This document shows, in pieces, positions 20,230-32,757 of a stretch of DNA of 64,000 nucleotides; position 1 is the first letter of the stretch; each line of letters starts with the position of its first letter. The notes below the pieces were generated by a model. It was not told the DNA's origin, did not search any database, and saw nothing but the letters and a program-made list of their open reading frames with translations. The position numbers and the translations under genes are program-made. The stretch spans positions 15,052,790-15,116,789 of the forward strand of contig OZ026844.1 of NCBI GenBank assembly GCA_964023205.1. Direction: 5' to 3'. The stretch is from Lutraria lutraria. Taxonomy: Eukaryota > Mollusca > Bivalvia > Venerida > Mactridae.

Positions 20230-21890
20230 TCAGTGACCAGGTCAACAGTATGTCATCAATAATCCATTGTCAACAGTCTGTCTGTCATCAGCAACCTATT
20301 GTCTATGGTCTGTCATCAGCATTCCAGTGTCAACAGTCTGTCATCAGAAATCCATTGTCAACAGTCTGTCATCAGCATGATATTGTCAACAGTCTGTCAT
20401 CAGCATAATATTGTCAACAGTCTGTCATCAGAAATCCATTTTCAACAGTCTGTCATCAGCATGATATTGTCAACAGTCTGTCATCAGCATAATATTGTCA
20501 ACAGTCTGTCATCAGAAATCCATTATCAACAGTCTGTCATCAGCATGATATTGTCAACAGTCTGTCATCAGCATAATATTGTCAACAGTCTGTCATCAGA
20601 AATCCATTATCAACAGTCTGTCATCAGCATGATATTGTCAACAGTCTGTCATCAGCATAATAATGTCAACAGTCTGTCATCAGCATAATATTGTCAACAG
20701 TCTGTCATCAACATAATATTGTCAACAGTCTGTCATCAGCAGTACATTATCAACAGTCTGTCATCATCATAATATTGTCAACAGTGTCATCAGCAACCCA
20801 TTGTCAACAGTCAGTCATCATCATGATATTGTCAACGGTCTGTCATTGGCATAATATTGTCAACAGTCTGTCATCAGCAACCCATTGTCAATAGTCTGTT
20901 ATCAGTAACCCATTACCAATAGTCTGTCATCAGTAACCCAATGTCAATAGTCTGTCATCAGTAACCCATTGTCAATAGTCTGTCATCAGTAACCCATTAA
21001 CAAGAGTCTGTTATCAGCAACCCATTGTCAAGAGTCTGTTATCAGCAACCCATTGTCAATAGTCTGTTATCAGCAACCCATTGTCAATAGTCTGTCATCA
21101 GTAATAGTCTGTTATCAGCAACCCATTGTCAATAGTCTGTCATCAGTAACCCATTGTCAGTAGTCTGTCATCAGTAACCCATTGTCAATAGTCTGTTATC
21201 AGCAACCCATTGTCAATAGTCTGTCATCAGTAACCCATTGTCTGTAGTCTGTCATCAGTAACCCATTGTCAATAGTCTGTCATTAGTAACCCATTGTCAA
21301 TAGTCTGTCATCAGTAACCCATTGTCAATAGTCTGTTATCAGCAACCCATTGTCAATAGTATGTCATCAGCAACCCATTGTCAATAGTCTGTCATCAGTA
21401 ACCCATTGTCAATAGTCTGTCATCAGTAACCCATTGTCAATAGTCTGTTATCAGTAACCCATTGTCAATAGTCTGTTATCAGCAACCCATTGTCAATAGT
21501 ATGTCATCAGCAACCCATTGTCAATAGTCTGTTATCAGTAACCCATTGTCAATAGTCTGTTATCAGTAACCCATTGTCAATAGTCTGTTATCAGCAACCC
21601 ATTGTCAATAGTATGTCATCAGCAACCCATTGTCAATAGTCTGTCATCAGTAACCCATTGTCAATAGTCTGTCATCAGCAACCCATTGTCAATAGTCTGT
21701 CATTAGTAACCCATTGTCAATAGTCTGTCATCAGTAACCCATTGTCAATAGTCTGTTATCAGCAACCCATTGTCAATAGTATGTCATCAGCAACCCATTG
21801 TCAATAGTCTGTCATCAGTAACCCATTGTCAATAGTCTGTCATCAGTAACCCATTGTCAATAGTTAGTTATCAGCATCCCATTATCAACC
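20230..21890 (+). repeat. 28-bp minisatellite, about 59 copies, two subfamilies
   Basis: Unit of 28 bp around CAACAGTCTGTCATCAGC. The proximal part (to about 20880) carries CATAATATTGTCAACAG, with an 84-bp three-unit higher-order repeat at about 20340-20640. The distal part carries CAACCCATTGTCAATAG or CAGTAACCCATTG. Open frames over it are repeat translation. Confidence 0.95.
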
Positions 21891-23369
21891 ATCATTCTGT
21901 CGTCTTTGTCCTATCATTAGCAGTATGTCATAAGATAGCTATCATGAGCAACCAATTGTCATCAGTTGAGGAATGTAAAAAACTTGGTTAGTTAATTGAT
22001 TATGTCCTGTAGGTATACTGCTCCACTCCTAGAACTAACCTCATGTTCATTGTTGTTCTATGATGGTTCTGAATGACATTTCTCCTGTTTGATGAAATTA
22101 GCCAGATGTCCCTGTGGTCAGTTATCAAAATAGTCAATATTAGACTAGTGGTCTGGTGAAGTGTTATACTTGTCTTAGGGTTTGGACTTTAATTCCACTA
22201 TAGATATAAATATATTGTTTCGTAAGTTGGTCTAGCTATTGATACAGTAGTTCTACTGTGTACTAGAACTGTCAGTCTTCTTTCCAATCAATGTATAGTC
22301 TTGGCTGTACCTCAAGCTATAAATGATATTGTTTGTACAATGCCAGTGTTTTTTCACATTTAAGTGAAGGGGGCAGGGTTTTTTGGAAGGGAGAAAAATA
22401 GCGTCTTGAATGGGGGGGGGGGGGTAGGGGAACAATAACAAAGAATACATTATGTTCCTTGCATATGATTACCAATAGATTATAGCCTTGATGGCTACAT
22501 AGAGCAGTCCTATAGGTCAATTTAATGATCGTTTTTCATGAAAAACAAAATTCTGTTGAAGGGGAATTTTTTATGAATTTAGGGAAAAAACATACTTTTC
22601 AGACAGGGGAATGGGGCCGAATTTTGGCCCCCAAATCAGTAAAAAAACTCACTGAGTGCCGGTCAGCTGTTCCAACAATACAGTACACATAATCAGTGTC
22701 ACTGCTTACCCAGACAATTTATATATATGTATATAGTTTGATGGCTTCTTTCTTGTTATGACTCCTTGAAATTATGACATTATAATTTTGTTGTGCAAAC
22801 ATGCTGAGTTGTTTACTAAAACATGTTGCATCGGGACGCAGGTTTCCACAGCAATATTCATTTTGATAAGAAGATCACAGGTGCACTGAGTAAAATTGTC
22901 TTGCCTTTCATCTAGTGATTATTATTTAAGTAAATATGACATGGATCATTATATTGCACATTCATTTATTGACCCCCCAATGTTGCCACTTTATAAGCCT
23001 TAAAAAATAATTGTTTTTCTTGTTACATGCTCATTAAAAACAGGGTAGGTAGTGCCAAGCTTCGTTTGGCTCTTGAAAACGTGCGGAAAGGTAAACTAAG
23101 TGAGAAAGTCGATTTTTTTATTCCTTAGACTATTAAAATGTCTAGGGTCATGGGGAAAATAGGGTAGGTCAGAAACAAACAAATTTTTTCACCCAGTAAC
23201 ACTAGCTGTCTGCCAATAAGATTAATGTCAACATAAAATGTCCATAACTCTCTACAGCCCCTGTATTTACACCAAGTGTTACCACATGTTATACCAGTAT
23301 AGATCATGCTTGCATATTAATCTTATATATGGAAAACTTGGTACATTAAATCTCTGCTCTCCTGTCAAA
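21891..23369 (+). other. intronic stretch with G tract and element fragment
   Basis: A 13-G run at 22412-22424. A fragment at about 23020-23190 (GGCTCTTGAAAACGTGCGG, GGGTAGGTCAGAAACAAAC) is related to the inverse of 38820-39000. No gene. Confidence 0.5.
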
Positions 23370-23940
23370 TAGTTATTCATACTTCAAGAATAGTTCTTGT
23401 AGTATGCAAGAATAGTTCTTGGAGTATGCAAGAATAGTTCTTGGAGTATGCAAGAATAGTTCTTAGGAGTATGCAAGAATAGTTCTTGGAGTATGCAAGA
23501 ATAGTTCTTGGAGTATGCAAGAATAGTTCTTGTAGTATGCAAGAATAGTTCTTGGAGTATGCAAGAATAGTTCTTGTAGTATGCAAGAATAGTTCTTGGA
23601 GTATGCAAGAATAGTTCTTGGAGTATGCAAGAATAGTTCTTGGAGTATGCAAGAATAGTTCTTAGGAGTATGCAAGAATAGTTCTTGGAGTATGCAAGAA
23701 TAGTTCTTGTAGTATGCAAGAATAGTTCTTGTAGTATGCAAGAATAGTTCTTGGAGTATGCAAGAATAGTTCTTGTAGTATGCAAGAATAGTTCTTGGAG
23801 TATGCAAGAATAGTTCTTGGAGTATGCAAGAATAGTTAATGAAATATGCGATAATATTTCTTGAAGTATGCAAGAATAGTTATTGAAATATGCAAGAATA
23901 GTTCTTGAAAAATTCATGATTTCAGGAATTCCTTTTGAAT
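23362..23940 (+). mobile_element. CCCCTGTCAAA element with 22-bp core amplified about 23 times
   Basis: Left end CTCCTGTCAAATAGTTATTC, core unit AGTATGCAAGAATAGTTCTT plus GG (22 bp), right end AAAATTCATGATTTC and CCTTTTGAATGG. The same ends bracket one to a few units at 44992-45145 and 61505-61700. The long minus-strand open frames are repeat translation: 22-bp steps change frame every unit and no stop occurs in the unit. Confidence 0.9.
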
Positions 23941-24407
23941 GGATAATTTTGATATTAATTGTTATATTGGCATGTAGGTTCATATACATCACATGTACAC
24001 TGCTCAACATGGTACATTCAGCATCATAATTTATTATGTCACTTTATTATATTGTAAGATACTTATTCTGAAATATTACAACATTTTACATTTTATACAA
24101 AATAAGTCCTAGATTGCTTTAAATTTCTTCATGGTGTCATGTACATTTTTAAGATATACTAAAATATAGGTGACAGATAAGAAAAGTTGTGCAGTGTATG
24201 TATACATTTTTAGGGTAGTTTTTACTGCTATCAGAGTGTCTAACATGTAGATTTTACTGTGTTATTGCTTAATTTATGATCCCATTATGTATATAAATAA
24301 CAAAGTGTTCCTATTACCCTTTCTTATATAAATGCAGTATGCAGCTACATTATACAACAAGATGATAAGATATAAATAAAACATTCCTTCTCGCTGTTTT
24401 CATACAG

Positions 24408-25042
24408 TGAAACCTGTGAACAAAGACCACCCTTAGGAAAGACATAGTCTGGCCTTTATCAACAAGTTGCCTTTACTGGGGGGGTCCTTTTGGTCTGAAT
24501 GATCAAATACATTTTTTTTAAGAATGACTTTTATGTCTGTCTGGCCTTTATCAACAGGTTGCCTTTACTGGGGGGTCCTTTTGGTCTGAATGATCAAATA
24601 CGTTTTTTTTAAGAATGACTTTTATGTCTGTCTGGCCTTTATCAACAGGTTGCCTTTACTGGGGGGTCCTTTTGGTCTGAATGATCAAATACATTTTTTT
24701 TAAGAATGACTTTTATGTCTGTCTGGCCTTTATCAACAGGTTGCCTTTACTGGGGGGTCCTTTTGGTCTGAATGATCAAATACGTTTTTTTTTAAGAATG
24801 ACTTTTATGTCTGTCTGGCCTTTATCAACAGGTTGCCTTTACTGGGGGGTCCTTTTGGTCTGAATGATCAAATACGTTTTTTTTAAGAATGACTTTTATG
24901 TCTGTCTGGCCTTTATCAACAGGTTGCCTTTACTGGGGGGTCCTTTTGGTCTGAATGATCAAATATGTTTTTTAAAAGAATGACCTTTATTCACAGGGTT
25001 GCCTTTATTCGGAGGTGGTCGCCGACACAGGTTTGACTGTAT
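24408..25042 (+). mobile_element. TA/CAGTCAAACC MITE with 91-bp core amplified six times
   Basis: TA-flanked ends CAGTGAAACCTGTG and CACAGGTTTGACTG. Between them a 91-92-bp unit starting CTGGCCTTTATCAACA recurs at 24449, 24541, 24632, 24723, 24815 and 24906. Copies are almost identical, so the expansion is recent. Confidence 0.92.
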
Positions 25043-25748
25043 ATACCTAGTGTATGATAAATCTTGAATCTCTGTACTTTTATTACATTTTTATGATTCT
25101 TCATTCGAAGAGTTTTAAATTAATTTTACCATAAACTCCTGCTTTTATCACACATTGTGTTGTAAGTGATGAGATGTTTAGGATTTAACTTAACTACTAA
25201 AAGTTCTATATCTGTACCAAAATAATGTCAAAATTTGGACAGTATTCTATATAATAGGGAGAATTTATTTCTTCATTATATCCGCTCTCCAGGCTGAGTA
25301 GATTTTTTTCTCTTCTAAGATTTAATATCTATTCCTTATACATAATTTTACATTTTTTATTAAAATGTTTCCTGGGTGATTTGTACATAAATTACCATAT
25401 TATAGTGATTAGTTTACCTTATAAGTGACTATATTGGTATTATTTACATAGATGAAACATTTTATGAGCCACGATGTTCATTATTTTTGTGAGATCACCG
25501 AAGCATACATACAACTTTTCACAAACTATCAGACATAATCATATGACAGTAATAATACCAAGATTGATTGATGAAGACCTTTTTTGTACATACATCGATG
25601 GTGTAATTACTATGGATAAGGAAAACAAAGTATCTGATGCAGTGCTTGAACCTGCGACCACCTGCTTGCAAGTCACATGTTCTACCAACTGAGCTTAAAT
25701 CGGATGAATGAATATCTCAGCCATTTTATTTATACCAATACTATATAT
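25043..25748 (+). other. intronic stretch, no gene
   Basis: A tRNA-like fragment on the minus strand at about 25640-25695 (GGTCGCAGGTTCAAGCAC) is probably a SINE head. Nothing else recognised. Confidence 0.45.
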
Positions 25749-25824
25749 CGAAGGTTCAATGCAACAGTGTCATAACTCATATGGAAATGAGAACAAGTTA
25801 CGACAGTGTTGCGCTGAGCCTGTG
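25749..25824 (+). mobile_element. 76-bp hairpin element, copy B (most diverged)
   Basis: CGAAGGTTCAATGCAAC to GTTGCGCTGAGCC with a degraded right terminus (TGTG). Still 76 bp. Flanked by ATAT on both sides. Confidence 0.8.
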
Positions 25825-27915
25825 ATATATAAACAATATATTTGTGTGTTTTTTTTGCTATATTTACTGCCGTATATGGGCAGTTTCCCTTAACAAAATT
25901 TTCTTCATTTTTCGCCTAAAATGGCCAGAATTTTCCCCTTACATGATGTGTTTTCCACATGATGATATAAAAAGAAGAAAAATACAAACAGTTTTCACAC
26001 CACTGTCACCAATTACGGTGTAGTAATATTCATTTTTATGATTTAAACAACTAAATAATCACATAGTCCATAGAAATAAATGTTATTATGAATTCCCATT
26101 TTGAAATTTGTTGCACTAAATTTCCCCTTTAGATGGGCAATTGGGTAGTGACAAAATTTTGGAAAAAAATCACTGAATACTTCCACAATAGAAATTAGCA
26201 TCATGAGGTCATCCTTAAAAAATGTTTGGTTTAAGATACACAAGCCAAACTTTTAACAATGTGTAGATTGATGGGAATGTTTTGCTAACATAAAATACTT
26301 GACTAAATAGTAATAGACCAAAAATCTGGAAGAAAGAATAAAAAAAAACTAAAAACAAAAATTCATGAGTTTTGGTATTGTTTTTAATGCTTCAGACACA
26401 TATTAAATGGCAAAACTAAAAAAAATAAGGGTGGCATGATGGAAAGGTTTTACTATGCACTCAAACCTGTGAACAAAGGTTATCCATGGAAAAGACACAC
26501 TGTGGCATTTAAGGACAGATGGCCATTTATTTGGACGTCATTTTGTTCTAAATAACCATTGACTGTTTTTAAAATTTTAAAAGAATGGTCTTCATTCATA
26601 GGATGGTCGCTTTACGGAGGTGGCCGATAAAACAGGTTTGAGGGTACTTTGACTTTGACCGACCAGTCACACCATATTGCTATATTAGTATAATTGTCTT
26701 ATAGAGACATTATCTGAGAGTAGCTGACTAATGAAGTACCGGTATTAGGATATTTCATTGTCTGTTTAATTAATCTGTCAGAATATTAATTTTAATTAGG
26801 TCTCATTTTTAGAAGCATTTTCATTTACTGCTGGATCATTACGTGTGATATTCATCATAAACGTGGCGAATGAAAGTGGTATTAAATGTGTGATATGATG
26901 AGTGTTATATCTTTATATGTCTCCGAGGTCTTACATCAATGTAATACATCTCTCTATAGATTCTTCTTTATTACTTGATTGGTTGCGCAACATTTCATAG
27001 AATACTGGCGTAAATAGAGGGATTTATGGTTGAATCGCAAAAACAATTAAAATACAATTTTCCTCGCCTTTGTTGATGGATCTCTAATTATTACTTAAAC
27101 TTCAGTGTTACCATGGTGATGTTGACAGTTTAATTCATGCTACAAGAAATATTACATAAATCTAATAATTCTACATTTGTAGTATCATGTAATGTCTCAA
27201 TTTGTCTCAACTGTTTAAGTTTTTCATGTAGATCATGACAAAGGGATAATTTTGTTTATGCAGCATGTTGTAAGTTAAAAGATAAGTAGATGATTTATTT
27301 ACTTAATTGTTGCTTCAAACTTGTAGCCTGTCATACATTAAATCATTTAATTATATTTTTTTATCTTTAAATGGTTGAAATATTTAACAATATAGTCACT
27401 ACTCAAGGTAACCAATGGAAAGCAGAATGTTTGATCGGAAGCAACTTCAGATGGGGGGGGGTAATTTTAGATTTTGTCTCAGATACAGTCATTTTTAAAT
27501 ACCATTATAGCTGAGATTTCGGGGGGGGGGGTAGTTCCCCCCCCTAGACCCCCTGATTCTATGGCCCTGATATGAAAAGAAAATATTGGATCCAAAATAC
27601 ATGTACATGTATGAGCACTGAAAATTCTACAAAATCTGAAATGATATAAGCAATTAAAAAAAATTATCACTTAAGTGGTGTTTTCTGATTTCAAGGTGTG
27701 CTCCAAATGATATAATTTAATGATATTAATATATTAAATCTATTCTTAAATTCAAAGGAATTTTTCGGTCAATGAGAGCCAATAAAAATGAATTTATTGG
27801 TATAACTACATATGTATAATGTAATGTAAAAGTCTGTGTAACATACCCATGTAGTATCACAAAATTTAATGATCTGTAATATTCACTCTATCCTTAGTTA
27901 GCTCTGTAAATGATA
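25825..27915 (+). other. intronic stretch
   Basis: Contains a TA/CAGTCAAACC-family MITE copy at about 26457-26646 with degraded ends, and a G11-TAGTT-C8 inverted homopolymer at 27521-27544. No gene. Confidence 0.55.
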
Positions 27916-28099
27916 CAGTAAAACCTGTGAACAGAGGCCACCTGTTTGAAAAAAACATGATATGGCCTTTATTGACAGGTGGTCTTCAAATTCAGATATT
28001 AATTTGCTCTAAATAATAATTGATGTTTTTTAAAAAGAATGGCCTTTAAATTGACAGAGTGGCTTTTATTTAGAGGTGGCCAGTAAATAGGTCAGACTG
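27916..28099 (+). mobile_element. TA/CAGTCAAACC MITE
   Basis: TA-flanked CAGTAAAACCTGTG to GTCAGACTG, with the usual GGCCTTTATTGACAGGTGG interior. Confidence 0.85.
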
Positions 28100-29194
28100 T
28101 ATTTATAGTCTCTGAACTTGTCTGATGTTTGTTTTTGCTGTAGGATGACACTTTGAAAACCATTAGTAACAGATGGACGCAATTAGGTTTAATTGGTTGT
28201 TGAAAAAAATGCCTTTTTATAATGGATCCACTATGTTTACCATATTGTTAATGAATGGTTTATACAATGTTGTCAACTACATACTTAAAGCTTCATATTC
28301 AAAATGCATAAATTTAACGAGGGGATATTTACAGAAGATAAATGGTTGTTATTAGTGGTACTGGGTCCACCAGTTTATGACCATCACGGACAATTGTACA
28401 GTAGTTATTTAAACATTAAAGTTTTATCAGAACACCTCCCCATGTGACCATTAATTTACCATTTAAATCCTGTATTAATTGAATCAAATTGATACTTGAG
28501 AGAAATCAAGTGATTATTAAAATTCTTTAAAGAGCATTGACCACACAGGGGAGATTATCATGTCTGAAGCAGGTTATTATTTGATTCAAACTAATTATAA
28601 GGTTCTTTTGTTTGTTTCATCGGGTTTTATGCTCATTGTCAACATTCAAGAGTCATATTAGGTGGACTGTTCACCTAACTATTGTTCCTGGAAAGAACAA
28701 TTACTAGACCCCATCCTCCATAAGCGATTGCCTACTTTCTCACATATTATTGGTCGGTAGCTGGGTTCGAACCCAAGACCCTCTATCAGTGAGAGGTTTC
28801 AGTGATTTGAAGTCAGCGATGGAAGTGGGTCGATTAATTATAAGGTAACAGCAAATTAGTAGCTTTGTTTTGTAAACTGCTTGGATGGTTACAATTTAGT
28901 TCATGTGAACAAAATGGATAGAAATCAAGGCCAAATTTTGTGAAAACATTTTGTTTTTCATTTCTGGGGTGTTCGATGGTCTAGTGGTTAAACACACAGG
29001 ACTACTGAACAAAAGGTTGTTGGTTTGATTCTCGGTTCTTACAAGTTGCTGAAACTAGTATGTCTGCATGTATACTATACTATATATATATTTTTTGTTT
29101 CAAAATACACTTAAATACAGTACAATCAATTAAGCATGGGATGCCATGTTTAAAAGTATCATGATCTCCTGCAAGGATCAATATCATGCAGTCC
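28100..29194 (+). other. intronic stretch with two SINE copies
   Basis: 28611-28825 is a minus-oriented family 1 SINE (B box GGGTTCGAACCCAGC on the minus strand, AAACAAACAAAA tail). 28968-29050 is a plus-oriented tRNA-like head with TGGTCTAGTGGTT and GGTTTGATTCTCGG. Confidence 0.65.
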
Positions 29195-30170
29195 ACTTGT
29201 CAGGTTGGGTGTCCGTTGTTCTTAGTCAAGCTTGTCAGATTGGGTGTCCGTTGTCCGTAGTCAAACTTGTCAGGTTGGGTGTCCGTTGTCCGTAGTCAAA
29301 CTTGTCAGGTTGGGTGTCCGTTGTCCGTAGTCAAACTTGTCAGGTTGGGTGTCCGTTGTCCGTAGTCAAACTTGTCAGGTTGGGTGTCCGTTGTCCATAG
29401 TCAAACTTGTCAGGTTGGGTGTCCGTTGTCCATAGTCAAACTTGTCAGGTTGGGTGTCCGTTGTCCGTAGTCAAACTTGTCAGGTTGGGTGTCCGTTGTT
29501 CTTAGTCAAGCTTGTCAGATTGGGTGTCCGTTGTCCATAGTCAAACTTGTCAGGTTGGGTGTCCGTTGTCCGTAGTCAAACTTGTCAGGTTGGGTGTCCG
29601 TTGTCCATAGTCAAACTTGTCAGGTTGGGTGTCCGTTGTCCGTAGTCAAACTTGTCAGGTTGGGTGTCCGTTGTCCATAGTCAAACTTGTCAGGTTGGGT
29701 GTCCGTTGTCCGTAGTCAAACTTGTCAGGTTGGGTGTCCGTTGTTCTTAGTCAAGCTTGTCAGATTGGGTTTCCGTTGTCCATAGTCAAACTTGTCAGGT
29801 TGGGTGTCCGTTGTCCGTAGTCAAACTTGTCAGGTTGGGTGTCCGTTGTCCGTAGTCAAACTTGTCAGGTTGGGTGTCCGTTGTCCGTAGTCAAACTTGT
29901 CAGGTTGGGTGTCCGTTGTCCATAGTCAAACTTGTCAGGTTGGGTGTCCGTTGTCCGTAGTCAAACTTGTCAGGTTGGGTGTCCGTTGTTCTTAGTCAAG
30001 CTTGTCAGATTGGGTGTCCGTTGTCCATAGTCAAACTTGTCAGGTTGGGTGTCCGTTGTCCGTAGTCAAACTTGTCAGGTTGGGTGTCCGTTGTTCTTAG
30101 TCAAACTTGTCAGGTTGGGTGTCCGTTGTCCATAGTCAAACTTGTCAGGTTGGGTGTCTGTTGTTCGTAG
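29195..30170 (+). repeat. 35-bp minisatellite, about 28 copies, with higher-order periodicity
   Basis: Unit of 35 bp: CTTGTCAGGTTGGGTGTCCG plus TTGTCCGTAGTCAAA. A marker variant (TTCTTAGTCAAGC) begins at 29221, 29501, 29746 and 29991, i.e. 8, 7 and 7 units apart. Confidence 0.95.
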
Positions 30171-31904
30171 TCTAATTACTGATCTAGGAATTGTTTTGAT
30201 GTCTATTTTCTGAGGTCGACAGGTATTTACTATACATGGCCATTCAAGAGAGTTTTTCATCAATGGCAAATTTCATTGTCCTTCGTACGCATGTGTCCTT
30301 TGTTTACAAGTGTCCATTTGCACAGGTTTTACTGTACTTGTAAAACAAACAACAACAACAAGGGATAGTTTAAAAATCTACACATTCAATGCAGGTCAAT
30401 TAGGAATTGAAAAGAAATTTGCAAGGTTGTGGTTGATTGTGGGAAACTTTAGCAAAAAGAAAACCTTGGTTACGCAATTGCTTTTTTCGGAGTGTCTGGA
30501 TAAATCCATGAGATTAAAGCCAATTTGACAGTAATTGTTGACATCATGCACCTTACTGTTTAACAAGACTTCACTGCAGTCAATTCATGCTGGTCACTTA
30601 CCAATCATGTCCCAATTAATTGTCCCTGTGAGCATTTTACTGATTTCTTCTCAGTTTTGTTGAGATATCATCATTCATGGCCACAGGAGGTGGTGGGGCT
30701 AGTGGGGGGGGATGTTTAATGCCCACCAATGGTATCGGCTGTAATGGTTATTAAAAGAGGCTATATATGATTCTCCCGCCCGGGCAAGAACTTGAATTAG
30801 CCCCCAGAAATCCCTTCCTACTGGCCTACCTGATTACCTGCGGCCCTGGGGCACATGACCTTGCATCAGTATCCGATTGGCTAATGTTTTTAGTCTGGCT
30901 TTCGTGTTCAAGTTTAGCGCCATTTTCTAAGTTTGATGAGAACCAGACTAATGCAGTATTTAGAAGCACATATTTTTTATGTATGAATACTATTTAAGAT
31001 ATCATTTATGAAAGTAGTACCTTGTAGGTCTAATTTAGTTGTTTTTAAATTAAAAACAAAAAATATTTATTTATGTCAGTATTCGACGCAATATACCTTG
31101 TAGTATTCGAAGCAATTGAAGTACCTCTCTCAGTCTCGTGGAGCTTATTAGACTAGATTGGCGATTAACCGTATTGTTATGAATATGCAGTTTATTAATT
31201 GCTGGATCGTGGCAGTACTGCAGAAAAATACATTCTGAACTATACTGGTTTGTAAAAATATCTGGCTGCAGAAAACTATTTTGTCTACAATTTGTACAAT
31301 GACATTTCAATAGTGATGAATGAAGTGTGACTAAACATGTGTGTGAAATCTCTAGGGGTGATGTTAGCTGTTGCTTTTGTTTCCACAATAATTGGTGTAT
31401 TGTTTAATACCTGACAGGTGTTTCTTAATTGAAAAGTGTAAATTCTTTAATCTTCTAATGAAATAGAGATTGATATAATCTAACATCTAACAGGCAAGAA
31501 TGTTTTAAGTGGTAAGATTAGATTTCCAGTAAAGGTAATGTATGAACAATAACACTAGTGTATACATTATTGTTTTATTACATGGCCTGTCGGATAAGCT
31601 TGTCTATTTTACCTTCATTTGTCATTCAACATTTCTGTTGTTGTTGCTGTTGTTTTTTGTGTAGGATGCCTGTTAAAATTAATGACTAAGATTTTAGGAA
31701 GTTGTTTTATTGGAAGTTAATGAGGATCATGTCTTGAGTCTATTTTTATTTCTTTATCAGCCCACTCACATAATGTAGTTTACAGGGGTACTTTATTTCA
31801 AATTTCTTCCTCCATGAAATATTAAAATGTGGCTATTGTTAAGTACAGACATGTTTATTATGATTCACAAATAATTTACAAGAGTGGTGATTCCAGTATC
31901 CAGT
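30171..31904 (+). other. intronic stretch, no gene
   Basis: No element or gene recognised. The open frames at 30767-30997 and 31071-31388 have no family resemblance. Confidence 0.5.
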
Positions 31905-32757
31905 TTTGGTAGATCTCATACATAGTGGATGTAGCTTGGTAGATCTCATGCATATTGAGTGTAGCTTGGTAGATCTCATGCATATTGAGTGTAGCTTGGT
32001 AGATCTCATACATGCTGGGTGTAGCTTGGTAGATCTCATACATGCTGGGTGTAGCTTGGTAGATCTCATACATTCCGGGTGTAGCTTGGTAGATCTCATG
32101 CATATTGAGTGTAGCTTGGTAGATCTCATACATTCTGGGTGTAGCTTGGTAGATCTCATACATTCTTGGTGTAGCTTGGTAGATCTCATACATACTGGAT
32201 ATAGCTTGGTAGATCTCATGCATATTGAGTGTAGCTTGGTAGATCTCATACATTCTGGGTGTAGCTTGGTAGATCTCATACAAGCTGGGTGTAGCTTGGT
32301 AGATCTCATACATACTGGATGTAGCTTGGTAGATCTCATACATTCTGAGTGTAGCTTGGTAGATCTCATACATTCTGGATGTAGCTTGGTAGATCTCATA
32401 CATACTGGATGTAGCTTGGTAGATCTCATACAAGCTGGGTGTAGCTTGGTAGATCTCATACATACTGAGTGTAGCTTGGTAGATCTCATACATATTGAGT
32501 GTAGTTTGATAGATCTCATACATACTGAGTGTAGCTTGGTAGATCTCATACATACTGAGTGTAGCTTGGTAGATCTCATACATATTGAGTGTAGCTTGAT
32601 AGATATCATACATATTGAGTGTAGCTTGGTAGATCTCATACATACTGAGTGTAGCTTGGTAGATCTCATACATACTGAGTATAGCTTGTTAGATCTCATA
32701 CATATTGAGTGTAGCTCGGTAGATCTCATACATACTGAGTATAGCTTGGTGGATCTC
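31905..32757 (+). repeat. 30-bp minisatellite, about 28 copies, open on both strands
   Basis: Unit of 30 bp around TTGGTAGATCTCATACATAC. Because 30 is divisible by three and the unit has no stop in several frames, it produces long apparent ORFs of 265-306 residues on both strands. No start context, splice evidence or non-repeat domain supports coding. Confidence 0.95.

Noticed and set aside
20058..20894. Plus-strand ORFs with VNSLSSE/CHQH repeats
   Set aside because: Translation of the 28-bp minisatellite.
20230..21890. CRISPR-like appearance (28-bp repeats)
   Set aside because: Eukaryotic locus. There are no unique spacers; the units are directly contiguous, and no cas genes are present.
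23384..24010. 208-residue minus-strand ORF with ILAYSKNYSC repeats
   Set aside because: Translation of the 22-bp core array of a dispersed element.
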